Below, piece by piece: positions 1 to 8,350 of a stretch of DNA of 26,793 nt; positions within the stretch are counted from its first letter, which is position 1, and every line of letters starts with the position of its first letter. A model generated the notes under the pieces. The model was not told the origin of the DNA. It did not search any database and saw nothing but the letters and a program-made list of their open reading frames with translations. The translations under genes were made by a program, and so were the position numbers. The stretch is from positions 1-26,793 of the forward strand of contig CATBCG010000046.1 of assembly GCA_949502025.1 (NCBI GenBank), written 5' to 3'. Source of the stretch: MGBC131033 sp910585655 (lineage in GTDB: Bacteria; Bacillota; Clostridia; Lachnospirales; Lachnospiraceae).

Positions 1-132
1 AACTTGGATACCCAACATTCACAGAGTTTTATCTGAAAGTATGTGAAAACTAAAGAACCGCCGTATACGGAACCGTACGTACGGTGGTGTGGGAGGTCGG
101 TAGATAAAATAATTATCTACCTCCTACCCGAT
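1..132 (+). mobile_element. 3' end of a group II intron (domains V and VI)
   Basis: Domain V is visible at about 55-90: a 9-bp lower stem (57-65 with 80-88, one G-U pair), a two-base CG bulge (78-79), and a 4-bp upper stem closed by the tetraloop GAAC (70-73). Domain VI follows: a 9-bp stem (99-107 with 113-121), loop AATAA, and an unpaired A at 126 exactly seven bases from the end CCCGAT. That is the canonical branch-point position, which places the 3' splice junction after 132. The maturase gene and domains I-IV would lie upstream, outside the window. The fold is seen directly; assignment to a bacterial mobile intron is established family knowledge. The exact intron class is not settled here. 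Confidence 0.88.
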
Positions 133-167
133 TATCATAGGGAAGTTCCCTGAACTTTCCTATGATA
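133..167. repeat. Palindrome abutting the intron 3' junction
   Basis: Arms 133-148 and 152-167 pair over 16 positions with a single G-U and a 3-base loop CCT. The left arm starts at the first base after the predicted intron end. An A-tract, not a T-tract, follows on the plus strand, so this is not a convincing terminator in that direction. It may be part of the intron target or the remnant of an upstream gene's terminator. Confidence 0.6.
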
Positions 168-191
168 TAAAAAATCCCACGGAAAATGGGA

Positions 192-220
192 TTGACAAAT
201 TGACAAAAATATGGTAATAT
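192..220 (+). promoter_or_regulatory. Sigma-A promoter of rpoB
   Basis: TTGACA (192-197), a 17-base spacer and TAATAT (215-220), with a TGn extension (212-214). A second TTGACA sits at 200-205 but is too close to the -10 to be used. A start near 227 is predicted, giving a leader of about 125 bases before rpoB. Because this promoter lies downstream of the intron, rpoB-rpoC expression need not depend on readthrough of the intron. A 7-bp hairpin (173-179 with 187-193) abuts the -35 element. Confidence 0.85.
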
Positions 221-276
221 GAAAAATGCACTATTGTGGTATCTTGTGCTTAAAATCCAATTTAACTGTATTATAA

Positions 277-319
277 CACAAAGTCTCAAAAAAGCAAAGC
301 TTTTTTCAAAAACTTTGTG
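277..319 (+). promoter_or_regulatory. Nested hairpin in the rpoB leader
   Basis: An outer stem (277-284 with 312-319, CACAAAGT paired to ACTTTGTG) encloses an inner stem (288-295 with 299-306, AAAAAAGC paired to GCTTTTTT). It lies in the transcribed leader about 34 bases before the rpoB start. The inner arm ends in a run of six T, so it could act as a weak attenuator, but there is little G+C in the stem. The function is inferred only. Confidence 0.5.
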
Positions 320-352
320 AAGTAAAAAAAATATCAAGGGGTGAAAACGTCA

Positions 353-3300
353 ATGGAAAAAAACAGAATACGTCCGGTAAAAGCTGGCAACGGCGTAAGA
401 ATGAGTTATTCCAGACAAAAAGAAGTCCTGGAAATGCCCAACCTCATTGAAGTCCAGAAAAACTCCTACGAATGGTTTTTGCGGGAGGGACTCAAGGAGG
501 TTTTTGACGACATTTCCCCAATCGAAGACTACAGCGGGCATTTGAGCCTGGAGTTTGTCGATTTCGTATTGTGCGAGGACGATGTGAAGTATTCGATTGA
601 GGAATGTAAGGAGAGGGACGCGACCTTCGCAGCCCCACTCAAGGTCAAGGTCAGGCTTTACAACAAAGAAAATGACGAAATCAGCGAGCATGATATTTTC
701 ATGGGAGACCTGCCGCTCATGACGGAGACGGGTACGTTTGTGATCAATGGGGCAGAGCGTGTCATTGTAAGTCAGTTAGTACGTTCCCCTGGTATTTATT
801 ATGCTATCAGTCATGACAAGATCGGAAAGCGGCTGTTTTCTTCTACCGTGATTCCAAATCGCGGCGCATGGCTGGAGTACGAAACGGATTCCAACGATAT
901 TTTTTATGTACGGGTAGACCGGAACCGTAAGGTGCCGATTACCGTCTTACTTCGTGCGCTTGGAATCGGGACAAACAACGAAATTCTGGAGATGTTCGGA
1001 GAAGAGCCGAAGATCTTAGCCAGCATTCAGAAGGATACATCAGATAACTACCAGGATGGTCTCCTGGAATTATATAAAAAGCTCCGTCCAGGTGAGCCGC
1101 TTGCAGTAGAGAGCGCAAAGTCCCTGATCGAGAGTATGTTTTTTGATCCGCGCCGCTATGATCTGGCAAAGGTGGGTCGTTACAAATTCAACAAAAAGCT
1201 GGCTTTCCGCAACAGGATTGTCGGATTTCCGTTAGCAGAGGATGTCATTGATACCAATACCGGGGAAATTTTAGCAGAAAAAGGAACCATAGTGACGGAA
1301 GAGCTGGCAAATCAGATCCAATATTTGGCAGTACCGTTTGTCTGGGTACAGGCAGAGGAGCGCAACGTCAAAGTTCTTTCCAATATGATGGTGGATCTGA
1401 ACTGTTTTGTAGACGTAGATAAAAAAGAAGTTGGTGTGACGGAGGATGTTTACTATCCGGCGCTGGCAGCCTTAATGGACGCTTATCCGGAGCCGGAGGA
1501 GTTAAAGGCGGCGATTCGCAGAAGCCTTCATGATTTGATTCCAAAGCACATCACCAAAGAAGATATTTTTGCTTCGATCAATTACAATATGCACTTGGAG
1601 TATGGCATCGGTAATTCCGATGATATCGACCATTTGGGTAATCGTCGTATTCGTGCAGTCGGAGAGCTGCTGCAGAACCAGTATCGTATCGGCTTATCCA
1701 GGATGGAGCGTGTGGTACGGGAGAGAATGACGACGCAGGATTTGAGCGGGGTTTCCCCTCAGTCTCTTATCAATATCAAGCCAGTGACGGCAGCGGTAAA
1801 GGAGTTTTTTGGAAGCTCCCAGCTTTCCCAGTTTATGGATCAGCACAACCCGCTTGGCGAGCTGACACACAAGAGACGTCTGTCTGCCTTAGGTCCTGGC
1901 GGTCTTTCCAGAGATCGTGCCGGTTTTGAGGTGCGTGACGTACACTATTCTCATTATGGTCGTATGTGTCCGATTGAGACGCCGGAAGGTCCGAACATCG
2001 GATTGATTAACTCGTTAGCATGTTATGCGCGGATCAACGAATATGGCTTTGTAGAGGCTCCGTATCGGAAGCTTGATCATACTGATCCGTCAAATCCGCG
2101 GGTTACAGACGATGTGGTGTATCTGACAGCAGACGAAGAGGATAAATTTATCGTAGCGCAGGCAAATGAGCCGTTAGATGAAGCGGGTCATTTTATCAAT
2201 AATAACGTTTCCGGACGTTTCCGTGAAGAGACTTCGCAGTTTGAGAAGCGAAAGGTTGATTTGATGGACGTTTCTCCAAAGATGGTCTTTTCTGTAGCGA
2301 CCGCGATGATTCCGTTCCTGGAGAATGACGATGCAAACCGCGCCCTGATGGGTTCCAACATGCAGCGTCAGGCGGTGCCGCTTTTGCTGACCGAATCCGC
2401 TGTAGTAGGTACTGGTATGGAAGGAAAGGCAGCGGTAGACTCCGGTGTCTGCGTATTGGCGAAAAAGGCTGGTACGGTAGAAAGTTCCTGTGCGGATCGG
2501 ATTGTGATCCGTAATGAGGACGGAAGCCGTTCAGATTATAAATTACTGAAATTTGCACGTAGTAACCAGGGGACTTGTATCAATCAGCGTCCGATTGTCA
2601 ACAAAGGAGATCAGGTAGAAGCCGGACAGGTGATTGCAGACGGTCCGTCTACTTCCGGCGGTGAGCTGGGATTAGGGAAAAACCCGTTGATCGGTTTTAT
2701 GACCTGGGAAGGTTATAACTATGAGGATGCCGTTTTATTAAGTGAACGGCTGGTACAAGAAGATGTTTATACGTCTGTTCATATCGAGGAATATGAAGCA
2801 GAAGCCAGAGATACCAAGCTGGGACCGGAGGAGATTACCAGAGATGTGCCGGGCGTTGGCGACGAAGCGCTAAAGGATTTGGACGAGCGTGGAATTATTC
2901 GGATTGGCGCAGAGGTGCGTGCCGGAGATATTCTGGTGGGAAAGGTAACGCCAAAGGGCGAAACCGAGCTGACCGCAGAGGAACGGCTGCTTCGCGCGAT
3001 TTTTGGAGAAAAGGCGAGAGAGGTACGGGATACCTCCCTGCGCGTGCCGCATGGCGAGTACGGAATTATTGTGGATGCCAAGGTCTTTACCAGAGAGAAC
3101 GGCGACGAGCTGTCTCCGGGTGTCAACCAGAGCGTCCGTGTCTATATTGCACAAAAGAGAAAGATCCAGGTGGGCGATAAGATGGCAGGTCGTCACGGAA
3201 ACAAGGGTGTGGTTTCCCGTGTGCTTCCGGTAGAAGATATGCCGTTCCTGCCAAACGGACGTCCGTTGGATATCGTATTAAACCCGTTGGGCGTGCCGTC

Positions 3301-4177
3301 CCGTATGAATATCGGACAGGTTTTGGAAATTCATTTAAGCCTGGCAGCCAGAGTATTAGGGTTTAAGGTAGCGACTCCGGTATTTGACGGAGCGAACGAG
3401 ATTGATATTATGGATACGTTGGAACTTGCAAACGACTATGTAAACACGCCGTTGGAAGAGTTCCAGGGAAAATATAAAGATATCCTGGCGCCGGAGGTTA
3501 TGGAATATCTGGTAGAAAATCAGGATTACCGGAAGGAATGGGAAGGCGTACCGATTGACAGCACCGGAAAAGTACGGCTGCGTGACGGACGTACCGGAGA
3601 ATATTTTGACGGCGCCGTTACGGTCGGTTTTATGCACTACCTAAAACTCCACCATCTGGTAGACGATAAGATTCACGCCCGTTCCACCGGGCCATATGCG
3701 CTTGTTACGCAGCAGCCACTCGGCGGTAAAGCCCAGTTCGGCGGACAGCGTTTCGGCGAGATGGAGGTTTGGGCGTTGGAAGCCTATGGCGCCGCCTATA
3801 CCTTACAGGAGATCCTGACGGTAAAATCCGACGATGTGGTCGGACGTGTCAAAACTTATGAAGCCATTATCAAAGGTGACAACATCACCGATCCAGGAAT
3901 CCCAGAGTCCTTTAAGGTATTATTAAAGGAACTGCAGTCCCTGGCTTTAGACGTTACCGTCCTCGACGAAAACGGAAATGAAGTTCGTATGACCGAAAAC
4001 ATCGACTACGGCGACGAAGATCTGACGCCGTTGATCGAAGGCGACGACGCGTTCCGCTTTGACAACGCTCCAATGGAAGCCGACGGTTTCCGCTCCGGCA
4101 CCGCGGAGGAACTAGAAGACGACTCGGTAATCAGCGGCTTTGAAGAAGAACTGGATGATTTTGATGATTATGAATAA
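353..4177 (+). CDS. rpoB: RNA polymerase beta subunit
   Basis: Catalytic beta subunit of DNA-dependent RNA polymerase. From ATG 353 the protein has 1274 residues, a normal size for Firmicutes. A GTG at 341 is in frame, but it overlaps the ribosome binding site AAGGGGTGA (335-343), so ATG 353 is preferred. The rifampicin region is clear from about residue 487 (GSSQLSQFMDQHNP, then THKRRLSALGPGG). The residues classically changed in resistance (D, H and S of E. coli 516, 526 and 531) are wild type. The active-site lysine block GDKMAGRHGNKG is at 941-952, and the C-terminal clamp contains MEVWALEAYGAAYTLQE. The protein ends in a long acidic tail, common in Clostridia. It is transcribed from the promoter at 192-220 and continues to rpoC across the hairpin array. 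Confidence 0.99.
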   Translation: MEKNRIRPVKAGNGVRMSYSRQKEVLEMPNLIEVQKNSYEWFLREGLKEVFDDISPIEDYSGHLSLEFVDFVLCEDDVKYSIEECKERDATFAAPLKVKVRLYNKENDEISEHDIFMGDLPLMTETGTFVINGAERVIVSQLVRSPGIYYAISHDKIGKRLFSSTVIPNRGAWLEYETDSNDIFYVRVDRNRKVPITVLLRALGIGTNNEILEMFGEEPKILASIQKDTSDNYQDGLLELYKKLRPGEPLAVESAKSLIESMFFDPRRYDLAKVGRYKFNKKLAFRNRIVGFPLAEDVIDTNTGEILAEKGTIVTEELANQIQYLAVPFVWVQAEERNVKVLSNMMVDLNCFVDVDKKEVGVTEDVYYPALAALMDAYPEPEELKAAIRRSLHDLIPKHITKEDIFASINYNMHLEYGIGNSDDIDHLGNRRIRAVGELLQNQYRIGLSRMERVVRERMTTQDLSGVSPQSLINIKPVTAAVKEFFGSSQLSQFMDQHNPLGELTHKRRLSALGPGGLSRDRAGFEVRDVHYSHYGRMCPIETPEGPNIGLINSLACYARINEYGFVEAPYRKLDHTDPSNPRVTDDVVYLTADEEDKFIVAQANEPLDEAGHFINNNVSGRFREETSQFEKRKVDLMDVSPKMVFSVATAMIPFLENDDANRALMGSNMQRQAVPLLLTESAVVGTGMEGKAAVDSGVCVLAKKAGTVESSCADRIVIRNEDGSRSDYKLLKFARSNQGTCINQRPIVNKGDQVEAGQVIADGPSTSGGELGLGKNPLIGFMTWEGYNYEDAVLLSERLVQEDVYTSVHIEEYEAEARDTKLGPEEITRDVPGVGDEALKDLDERGIIRIGAEVRAGDILVGKVTPKGETELTAEERLLRAIFGEKAREVRDTSLRVPHGEYGIIVDAKVFTRENGDELSPGVNQSVRVYIAQKRKIQVGDKMAGRHGNKGVVSRVLPVEDMPFLPNGRPLDIVLNPLGVPSRMNIGQVLEIHLSLAARVLGFKVATPVFDGANEIDIMDTLELANDYVNTPLEEFQGKYKDILAPEVMEYLVENQDYRKEWEGVPIDSTGKVRLRDGRTGEYFDGAVTVGFMHYLKLHHLVDDKIHARSTGPYALVTQQPLGGKAQFGGQRFGEMEVWALEAYGAAYTLQEILTVKSDDVVGRVKTYEAIIKGDNITDPGIPESFKVLLKELQSLALDVTVLDENGNEVRMTENIDYGDEDLTPLIEGDDAFRFDNAPMEADGFRSGTAEELEDDSVISGFEEELDDFDDYE

Positions 4178-4197
4178 GAAACATGGAAAATAAAACA

Positions 4198-4544
4198 GGA
4201 AAGAAGTTTGCGGAACTCAAAACAGTACTTGCCCGTATCAGGCACAGCTCTGTTTTCGGGCGCGTCTCTTTGCGACCGAAAACAGAGATTAGGAAAGGTG
4301 TCTGAGAAGGGCAAGTACGGAACTCAAAAAACAGTAAACTTCTGTACTAGGTGCAGCACAATTTTCGGGCGCGTCTCTTTGCGACCGAAAATTGTGCTTA
4401 GGTAAGGCGCCTAGGGAAGAAGTTTGCGGAACTTAAAACAGTACTTGCCCGTATCAGGCACAGCTCTGTTTTCGGGCGCGTCTCTTTGCGACCGAAAATA
4501 GAGATTAGGAAAGGTGTCTGAGAAGGGCAAGTACGGAACTCAAA
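4198..4544 (+). repeat. Tandem array of three nested hairpin units between rpoB and rpoC
   Basis: Three units start at about 4223, 4332 and 4439 (spacing 109 and 107). Each has an outer stem, a middle stem and an inner 12-bp stem closed by CGC-GTCTCTTT-GCG. Unit 1 pairs 4225-4234 with 4309-4318, 4239-4245 with 4298-4304, and 4248-4259 with 4276-4287. Unit 2 pairs 4336-4343 with 4418-4425, 4347-4354 with 4407-4414, and 4357-4368 with 4385-4396. Unit 3 pairs 4441-4450 with 4525-4534, 4455-4461 with 4514-4520, and 4464-4475 with 4492-4503. Units 1 and 3 are near-identical copies 216 bp apart (two differences over about 126 bases). Unit 2 has different stem sequences that still pair, while the apical loop and the tail GGAACT(C/T)AAAA are conserved. 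Bases 4198-4222 repeat the 3' end of unit 2. There is no convincing coding sequence. The array occupies the whole spacer up to the rpoC ribosome binding site. Confidence 0.92.
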
Positions 4545-4563
4545 ATAAGAAGGGAGAACCGGG

Positions 4564-7500
4564 ATGTCAGAGACAGGAATAGAAAATGTTCAGGAAATGA
4601 CATACGATGCCATTAAGATTGGTCTGGCTTCGCCAGAGAAAATCAGGGAGTGGTCGCACGGTCAGGTTACAAAGCCAGAAACGATCAACTACAGAACCCT
4701 AAAGCCGGAAAAGGACGGGCTGTATTGTGAAAAGATTTTTGGACCAAACAAGGACTGGGAATGTCATTGCGGAAAATATAAGAAAATCCGTTATAAGGGC
4801 GTTGTCTGTGACCGTTGTGGAGTAGAGGTAACGAAATCTGCCGTCCGTCGTGAGCGGATGGGGCATATTGAGTTGGCTGCCCCGGTATCGCACATCTGGT
4901 ATTTCAAGGGGATACCGAGCCGGATGGGACTGATACTGGATTTATCTCCAAGAGTGCTGGAGAAGGTTCTGTATTTTGCGTCTTATGTTGTATTGGATAA
5001 AGGAGATACTGACCTGCAGTATAAGCAGGTTTTAACCGAAAAGGAATATCATGAGGCTTATGATAAATTCGGCAGCCGTTTTCGTGTCGGCATGGGCGCC
5101 GAGTCGATCATGGAGCTGTTAGAGGCGATCGATCTGGAGGCGGAATCAGCCGAGCTAAAAAAGGCACTGAAAGATTCGAGCGGACAGAAGAGAGCGCGTG
5201 TAATCAAGCGTCTGGAGGTAGTAGAGGCGTTTAGAGAGTCCGGAAACCGTCCGGAATGGATGATTTTAACCGTGATTCCGGTGATTCCGCCGGATTTACG
5301 TCCGATGGTACAGTTGGAAGGTGGACGTTTTGCTACTTCTGATATGAACGACTTGTATCGCCGGATTATCAACCGGAACAACCGTTTGAAGAGACTGTTA
5401 GAGCTGGGCGCGCCGGACATTATTGTGCGGAATGAGAAGCGGATGCTCCAGGAGGCAGTGGATGCCTTGATTGACAACGGGCGCAGAGGGCGTCCGGTCA
5501 CGGGACCTGGCAACCGGGCGTTAAAGTCTCTGTCTGATATGTTAAAGGGAAAACAGGGACGTTTCCGTCAGAACTTGCTTGGAAAGCGTGTCGATTATTC
5601 GGGACGTTCCGTTATCGTAGTCGGACCAGATTTAAAGATTTATCAGTGTGGTCTGCCAAAGGAAATGGCAATTGAGCTGTTTAAGCCATTTGTTATGAAG
5701 GAATTGGTTTCCAGAGGAACCGCGCATAATATCAAATCTGCTAAAAAGATGGTAGAACGGCTGCAATCCGAAGTTTGGGATGTATTAGAGGACGTTATCA
5801 AGGAGCATCCGGTGATGTTAAATCGCGCTCCTACTTTGCATAGACTTGGTATTCAGGCATTTGAGCCGGTGTTGGTAGAAGGAAAGGCGATTCGCCTGCA
5901 CCCATTGGTTTGTACTGCGTTTAACGCGGACTTTGACGGCGACCAGATGGCAGTTCATCTTCCGTTGTCGATGGAGGCACAGGCAGAGTGTCGTTTCTTA
6001 TTGCTTTCTCCAAACAACCTGTTAAAGCCGTCAGACGGCGGTGTGGTAGCCGTGCCGTCTCAGGATATGGTACTGGGAATTTATTATCTGACGCTGCAAA
6101 AGCCAGGTGATAAAGGAGAAGGAAAATATTTTAAAAATGTCAATGAAGCAATTTTGGCTTATGAAAACGGAGATATTACCTTACAGGCTATGATTAAAGT
6201 ACGCTGTACAGGTCGTAACGCTGAGGGAGTACGCGAGAGCCGGACGGTAGAATCCACGTTGGGACGTTTTATTTTCAATGAAAATATTCCGCAGGATATG
6301 GGCTTTGTCGATCGTACCAAGGAGGAAAACTTCCTTAAACCGGAAGTCGATTTCCTGGTAAAAAAGAAGGAGCTGAAAAGCATCCTGGAAAAGTGTATGA
6401 ACGCACATGGCGCAACGAGAACTGCCGAGGTTATGGATGCGATCAAATCTCTGGGTTATAAATATTCTACCCGTGCGGCAATGACGGTTTCGATTTCCGA
6501 TATGACCGTGCCGGAGAAGAAAAAGCAGATTTTATCTGATGCCGAAGCGACGGTAGAAACGATTTCCAGGAACTTCCGCCGTGGATTGATGACAGAAGAA
6601 GAGCGTTATAAGGCGGTTATCGAGACCTGGAAGGAAGCCGACGATGAGATTACGGAAGCGCTGTTGTCCGGTTTGGATAAATACAACAATATTTATATGA
6701 TGGCTCACTCCGGCGCCCGTGGATCTGACAAGCAGATCAAGCAGTTAGCGGGAATGCGTGGATTGATGGCAGATACGTCGGGACGTACCATTGAATTGCC
6801 GATTAAGTCAAACTTCCGTGAAGGCTTAGACGTATTGGAATATTTTATTTCGGCACATGGTGCCAGAAAGGGATTGTCCGATACGGCTTTGCGTACGGCT
6901 GACTCCGGATACCTTACCCGTCGTCTGGTTGACGTTTCTCAGGATTTGATTATCCGGGAAACCGACTGCTGTGAGGAAAAAGACGAGATTCCAGGTATGT
7001 GGATCAAAGGCTTTATGGACGGCAAGGAAGAGATCGAAAGCCTGGAAGAGCGGATTACAGGGCGTTTCTCCTGTGAGGATATCTATGACGACGCAGGTGA
7101 GTTGATTGTAAAGAAAAACCATATGATTACGCCGAAACGCGCGGCAAGGATTGTGGCTCGGAAGGAAATGGTGGAAGCCGGCAATCATGCAAAAGTAAAG
7201 ATCCGTACGGTGCTGACCTGTAAATCGCATATCGGAGTGTGTGCAAAGTGTTATGGTTCCAATATGGCGACCGGACAGCCGGTACAGGTAGGCGAAGCAG
7301 TCGGCATCATTGCGGCGCAGTCTATCGGAGAACCGGGTACTCAGTTGACGATGCGTACGTTCCATACAGGCGGTGTAGCGGGAGACGATATTACACAAGG
7401 TCTTCCTCGTGTCGAGGAGCTTTTTGAGGCTAGAAAGCCAAAGGGACTTGCGATTATTGCAAAATTCGGCGGACGGGTGACAATTAAGGATACCAAAAAG

Positions 7501-8274
7501 AAACGCGAAGTTGTCGTCACAAATGATGAAAGCGGCGAGGCAAAGGCGTATCTGATTCCGTATGGTTCCCGAATTAAGGTACAGGATAACCAGGTAATTG
7601 ATGCGGGCGACGAGCTGACCGAAGGTAGTGTCAATCCGCATGATATATTAAAGATCAAAGGTGTCCGTGCCGTACAGGATTATATGATCCAGGAAGTACA
7701 GCGCGTATACCGGTTACAGGGTGTGGAAATCAATGATAAGCATATTGAAATGATTGTCCGCCAGATGTTAAAGAAGGTACGGATTGAAAATAACGGAGAT
7801 ACGGATTATTTGCCGGGAACTCTGGTAGACGTACTGGAATACGAAGAATTAAACGAGCAGCTTTTGGAGGAGGGCTTTGAGCCGGCAGACGGCAAACAGG
7901 TGATGTTGGGAATTACCAAGGCTTCCCTGGCAACCAACTCCTTCCTTTCTGCCGCTTCCTTCCAGGAGACGACCAAGGTTCTGACAGAGGCTGCCATAAA
8001 AGGAAAGATCGATCCGCTGATTGGCTTAAAGGAAAATGTTATCTTAGGAAAGCTGATTCCGGCTGGAACTGGTATGAAGCATTATCGTTCGATTAAACTT
8101 GACAGCGACAAGCTTGAGGAAGAGGAAATGGAAGAATTGGAGCTGATGGAAATCGAAGAAGAACCAGACGAGGATTTTCTTTCCTTAGAGGAGGAAGAGG
8201 AGCTGGACGCTCTGGATGCCATGGTGGAAACAGCCGCTATGGAAGAAGAGTTCGTTTCTTTGACAGAAGAATAA
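4564..8274 (+). CDS. rpoC: RNA polymerase beta' subunit
   Basis: Catalytic beta' subunit, 1236 residues. The N-terminal zinc site is C67, C69, C82 and C85. The absolutely conserved NADFDGD motif is at 454-460, with D456, D458 and D460 holding the catalytic magnesium. The second zinc site uses C802 or C803 plus C886, C893 and C896. The C-terminal end carries the conserved QSIGEPGTQLTMRTFHTGG block and finishes in a very acidic tail of about 60 residues. ATG 4564 follows a weak purine-rich site (AGAAGGGAG, about 4548-4556). It is co-transcribed with rpoB, but 386 bases of structured RNA separate the two, so its translation or transcript stability could be set independently. Confidence 0.99.
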   Translation: MSETGIENVQEMTYDAIKIGLASPEKIREWSHGQVTKPETINYRTLKPEKDGLYCEKIFGPNKDWECHCGKYKKIRYKGVVCDRCGVEVTKSAVRRERMGHIELAAPVSHIWYFKGIPSRMGLILDLSPRVLEKVLYFASYVVLDKGDTDLQYKQVLTEKEYHEAYDKFGSRFRVGMGAESIMELLEAIDLEAESAELKKALKDSSGQKRARVIKRLEVVEAFRESGNRPEWMILTVIPVIPPDLRPMVQLEGGRFATSDMNDLYRRIINRNNRLKRLLELGAPDIIVRNEKRMLQEAVDALIDNGRRGRPVTGPGNRALKSLSDMLKGKQGRFRQNLLGKRVDYSGRSVIVVGPDLKIYQCGLPKEMAIELFKPFVMKELVSRGTAHNIKSAKKMVERLQSEVWDVLEDVIKEHPVMLNRAPTLHRLGIQAFEPVLVEGKAIRLHPLVCTAFNADFDGDQMAVHLPLSMEAQAECRFLLLSPNNLLKPSDGGVVAVPSQDMVLGIYYLTLQKPGDKGEGKYFKNVNEAILAYENGDITLQAMIKVRCTGRNAEGVRESRTVESTLGRFIFNENIPQDMGFVDRTKEENFLKPEVDFLVKKKELKSILEKCMNAHGATRTAEVMDAIKSLGYKYSTRAAMTVSISDMTVPEKKKQILSDAEATVETISRNFRRGLMTEEERYKAVIETWKEADDEITEALLSGLDKYNNIYMMAHSGARGSDKQIKQLAGMRGLMADTSGRTIELPIKSNFREGLDVLEYFISAHGARKGLSDTALRTADSGYLTRRLVDVSQDLIIRETDCCEEKDEIPGMWIKGFMDGKEEIESLEERITGRFSCEDIYDDAGELIVKKNHMITPKRAARIVARKEMVEAGNHAKVKIRTVLTCKSHIGVCAKCYGSNMATGQPVQVGEAVGIIAAQSIGEPGTQLTMRTFHTGGVAGDDITQGLPRVEELFEARKPKGLAIIAKFGGRVTIKDTKKKREVVVTNDESGEAKAYLIPYGSRIKVQDNQVIDAGDELTEGSVNPHDILKIKGVRAVQDYMIQEVQRVYRLQGVEINDKHIEMIVRQMLKKVRIENNGDTDYLPGTLVDVLEYEELNEQLLEEGFEPADGKQVMLGITKASLATNSFLSAASFQETTKVLTEAAIKGKIDPLIGLKENVILGKLIPAGTGMKHYRSIKLDSDKLEEEEMEELELMEIEEEPDEDFLSLEEEEELDALDAMVETAAMEEEFVSLTEE

Positions 8275-8297
8275 TTTAGAAACAGAAGGTTGTACAG

Positions 8298-8324
8298 GGC
8301 GGCACGGCGGGAAGCTGTGCCGCC
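8298..8324 (+). terminator. Strong hairpin after rpoC, weak or partial terminator
   Basis: An 11-bp GC-rich stem (8298-8308 with 8314-8324, one G-U) with loop GGGAA lies 23 bases after the rpoC stop. The following bases, TCGTTGTATC, are a poor T-tract. Termination is probably partial, or the hairpin protects the 3' end of the rpoBC message while letting some transcription reach the next gene, which has no obvious promoter of its own. Confidence 0.55.
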
Positions 8325-8350
8325 TCGTTGTATCATAAGGAGAAAACATA

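Noticed and set aside
1811..1920. Rifampicin-resistance change in rpoB
   Set aside because: The residues equivalent to D516, H526 and S531 are wild type; the H in MDQHNP is at a position that varies naturally among Firmicutes.
4208..4405. 65-residue frame within the hairpin array
   Set aside because: It simply reads through the structured repeats; the array is conserved as base pairing, unit 2 changes the peptide completely, and there is no ribosome binding site.
4198..4544. CRISPR array interpretation of the rpoB-rpoC repeats
   Set aside because: Only three units of about 108 bases with long nested stems, no short repeat with unique spacers and no cas genes.
6826..7641. 271-residue open frame on the minus strand
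   Set aside because: It lies wholly inside rpoC in the opposite strand, lacks a ribosome binding site and recognisable domain, and is a shadow of rpoC codon use.
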